Part shown: positions 62,361 to 62,377 of the stretch, piece by piece | Layout of the letters: each line of letters opens with the position of its first letter | How positions within the stretch are numbered: position 1 is the first letter of the stretch | Source: Propionivibrio dicarboxylicus | GTDB lineage: Bacteria; Pseudomonadota; Gammaproteobacteria; Burkholderiales; Rhodocyclaceae | Length of the DNA: 62,377 bases | Assembly: GCA_945902805.1 (NCBI GenBank) | Contig: CAMDMZ010000025.1 | Location: 1-62,377, forward strand | Reading direction: 5' to 3' | Notes under the pieces: generated by a model | Seen by the model: only the letters and a program-made list of their open reading frames with translations | What the model was told of the DNA's origin: nothing | The model's database searches: none | Position numbers and translations under genes: made by a program

Positions 62361-62377
62361 ATGAGCCAACTCGTCAA
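62361..62377 (+). CDS. cheW: Second CheW gene, truncated by window edge
   Basis: Only the first codons (MSQLV) are visible. The 30 bases spanning the MCP stop, the GAGGAG site and this start are identical to those at the MCP 1-cheW junction. It therefore begins a second copy of cheW. Confidence 0.75.

Overview
This roughly 60% GC window looks like a chromosomal piece of a motile, respiratory betaproteobacterium. Rhodocyclaceae (Dechloromonas/Azonexus/Propionivibrio-like) is my best guess. That rests on inference from gene content: an Isp-type [NiFe]-hydrogenase, dense c-di-GMP and PAS signalling, FNR-type regulators with TTGAT-type sites, and a chemotaxis cluster. Several genes start with TTG or GTG. 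No rRNA, insertion sequence or CRISPR array was seen.

Layout. 1-760: end of a Crp/Fnr regulator, a tRNA 3'-end fragment, a terminator and tRNA-Thr. 897-5536: histidine kinase, LuxR-type response regulator, diguanylate cyclase and CBS protein. 5603-8002: Ser/Thr kinase-HDOD-GAF protein on the minus strand. 8218-13944: REC-DUF3369-EAL phosphodiesterase, periplasmic binding lipoprotein and sensor kinase, overlapping end to end. 13941-15815: a related kinase facing them. 16059-25859: two giant sensors (PAS/GAF-GGDEF-EAL-CZB and a multi-PAS hybrid kinase with HPt). 25969-30337: DUF465, MetY, hydrolase, DUF2189 and MFS genes. 30327-31391: a small unknown protein and an AbrB/PIN toxin-antitoxin pair. 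31450-32408: strong promoter, structured leader and lytic transglycosylase. 32514-41415 (minus): hydrogenase operon with maturation genes hypC, hupK and hupD. 41470-44848: hydrolase, a Crp/Fnr-PilJ fusion regulator and a second DUF2189 protein. 44821-49082 (minus): hypF, hypB, hypA and hupH. 49280-50818: nickel permease, SlyX and NikR. 50811-52704: HD-GYP and STAS. 52850-62377: chemotaxis genes cheD, cheY, an MCP-like gene, STAS, cheA, a Uma2 insertion, and a tandem MCP-cheW duplication running off the right end.

How it fits together. Nickel import and NikR serve HypA/HypB/HypF and the hydrogenase. FNR-type boxes lie before the hydrogenase small subunit gene, the Crp-PilJ gene and the PAS-GGDEF-EAL-CZB gene, suggesting shared redox or nitrogen-oxide control. 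C-di-GMP enzymes (one GGDEF, one REC-EAL, one GGDEF-EAL, one HD-GYP) and a CheA carrying a MshEN-like motif tie second messenger to motility.

The most unusual structural signal is a dispersed, non-palindromic repeat of about 26 bp (CGCCGTCCCGCC followed by AGCRCCGACTTTTT). It is present about 14 times, between genes and also in frame inside proteins (peptides [24 protein letters not shown]) or forming C-termini and stop codons.
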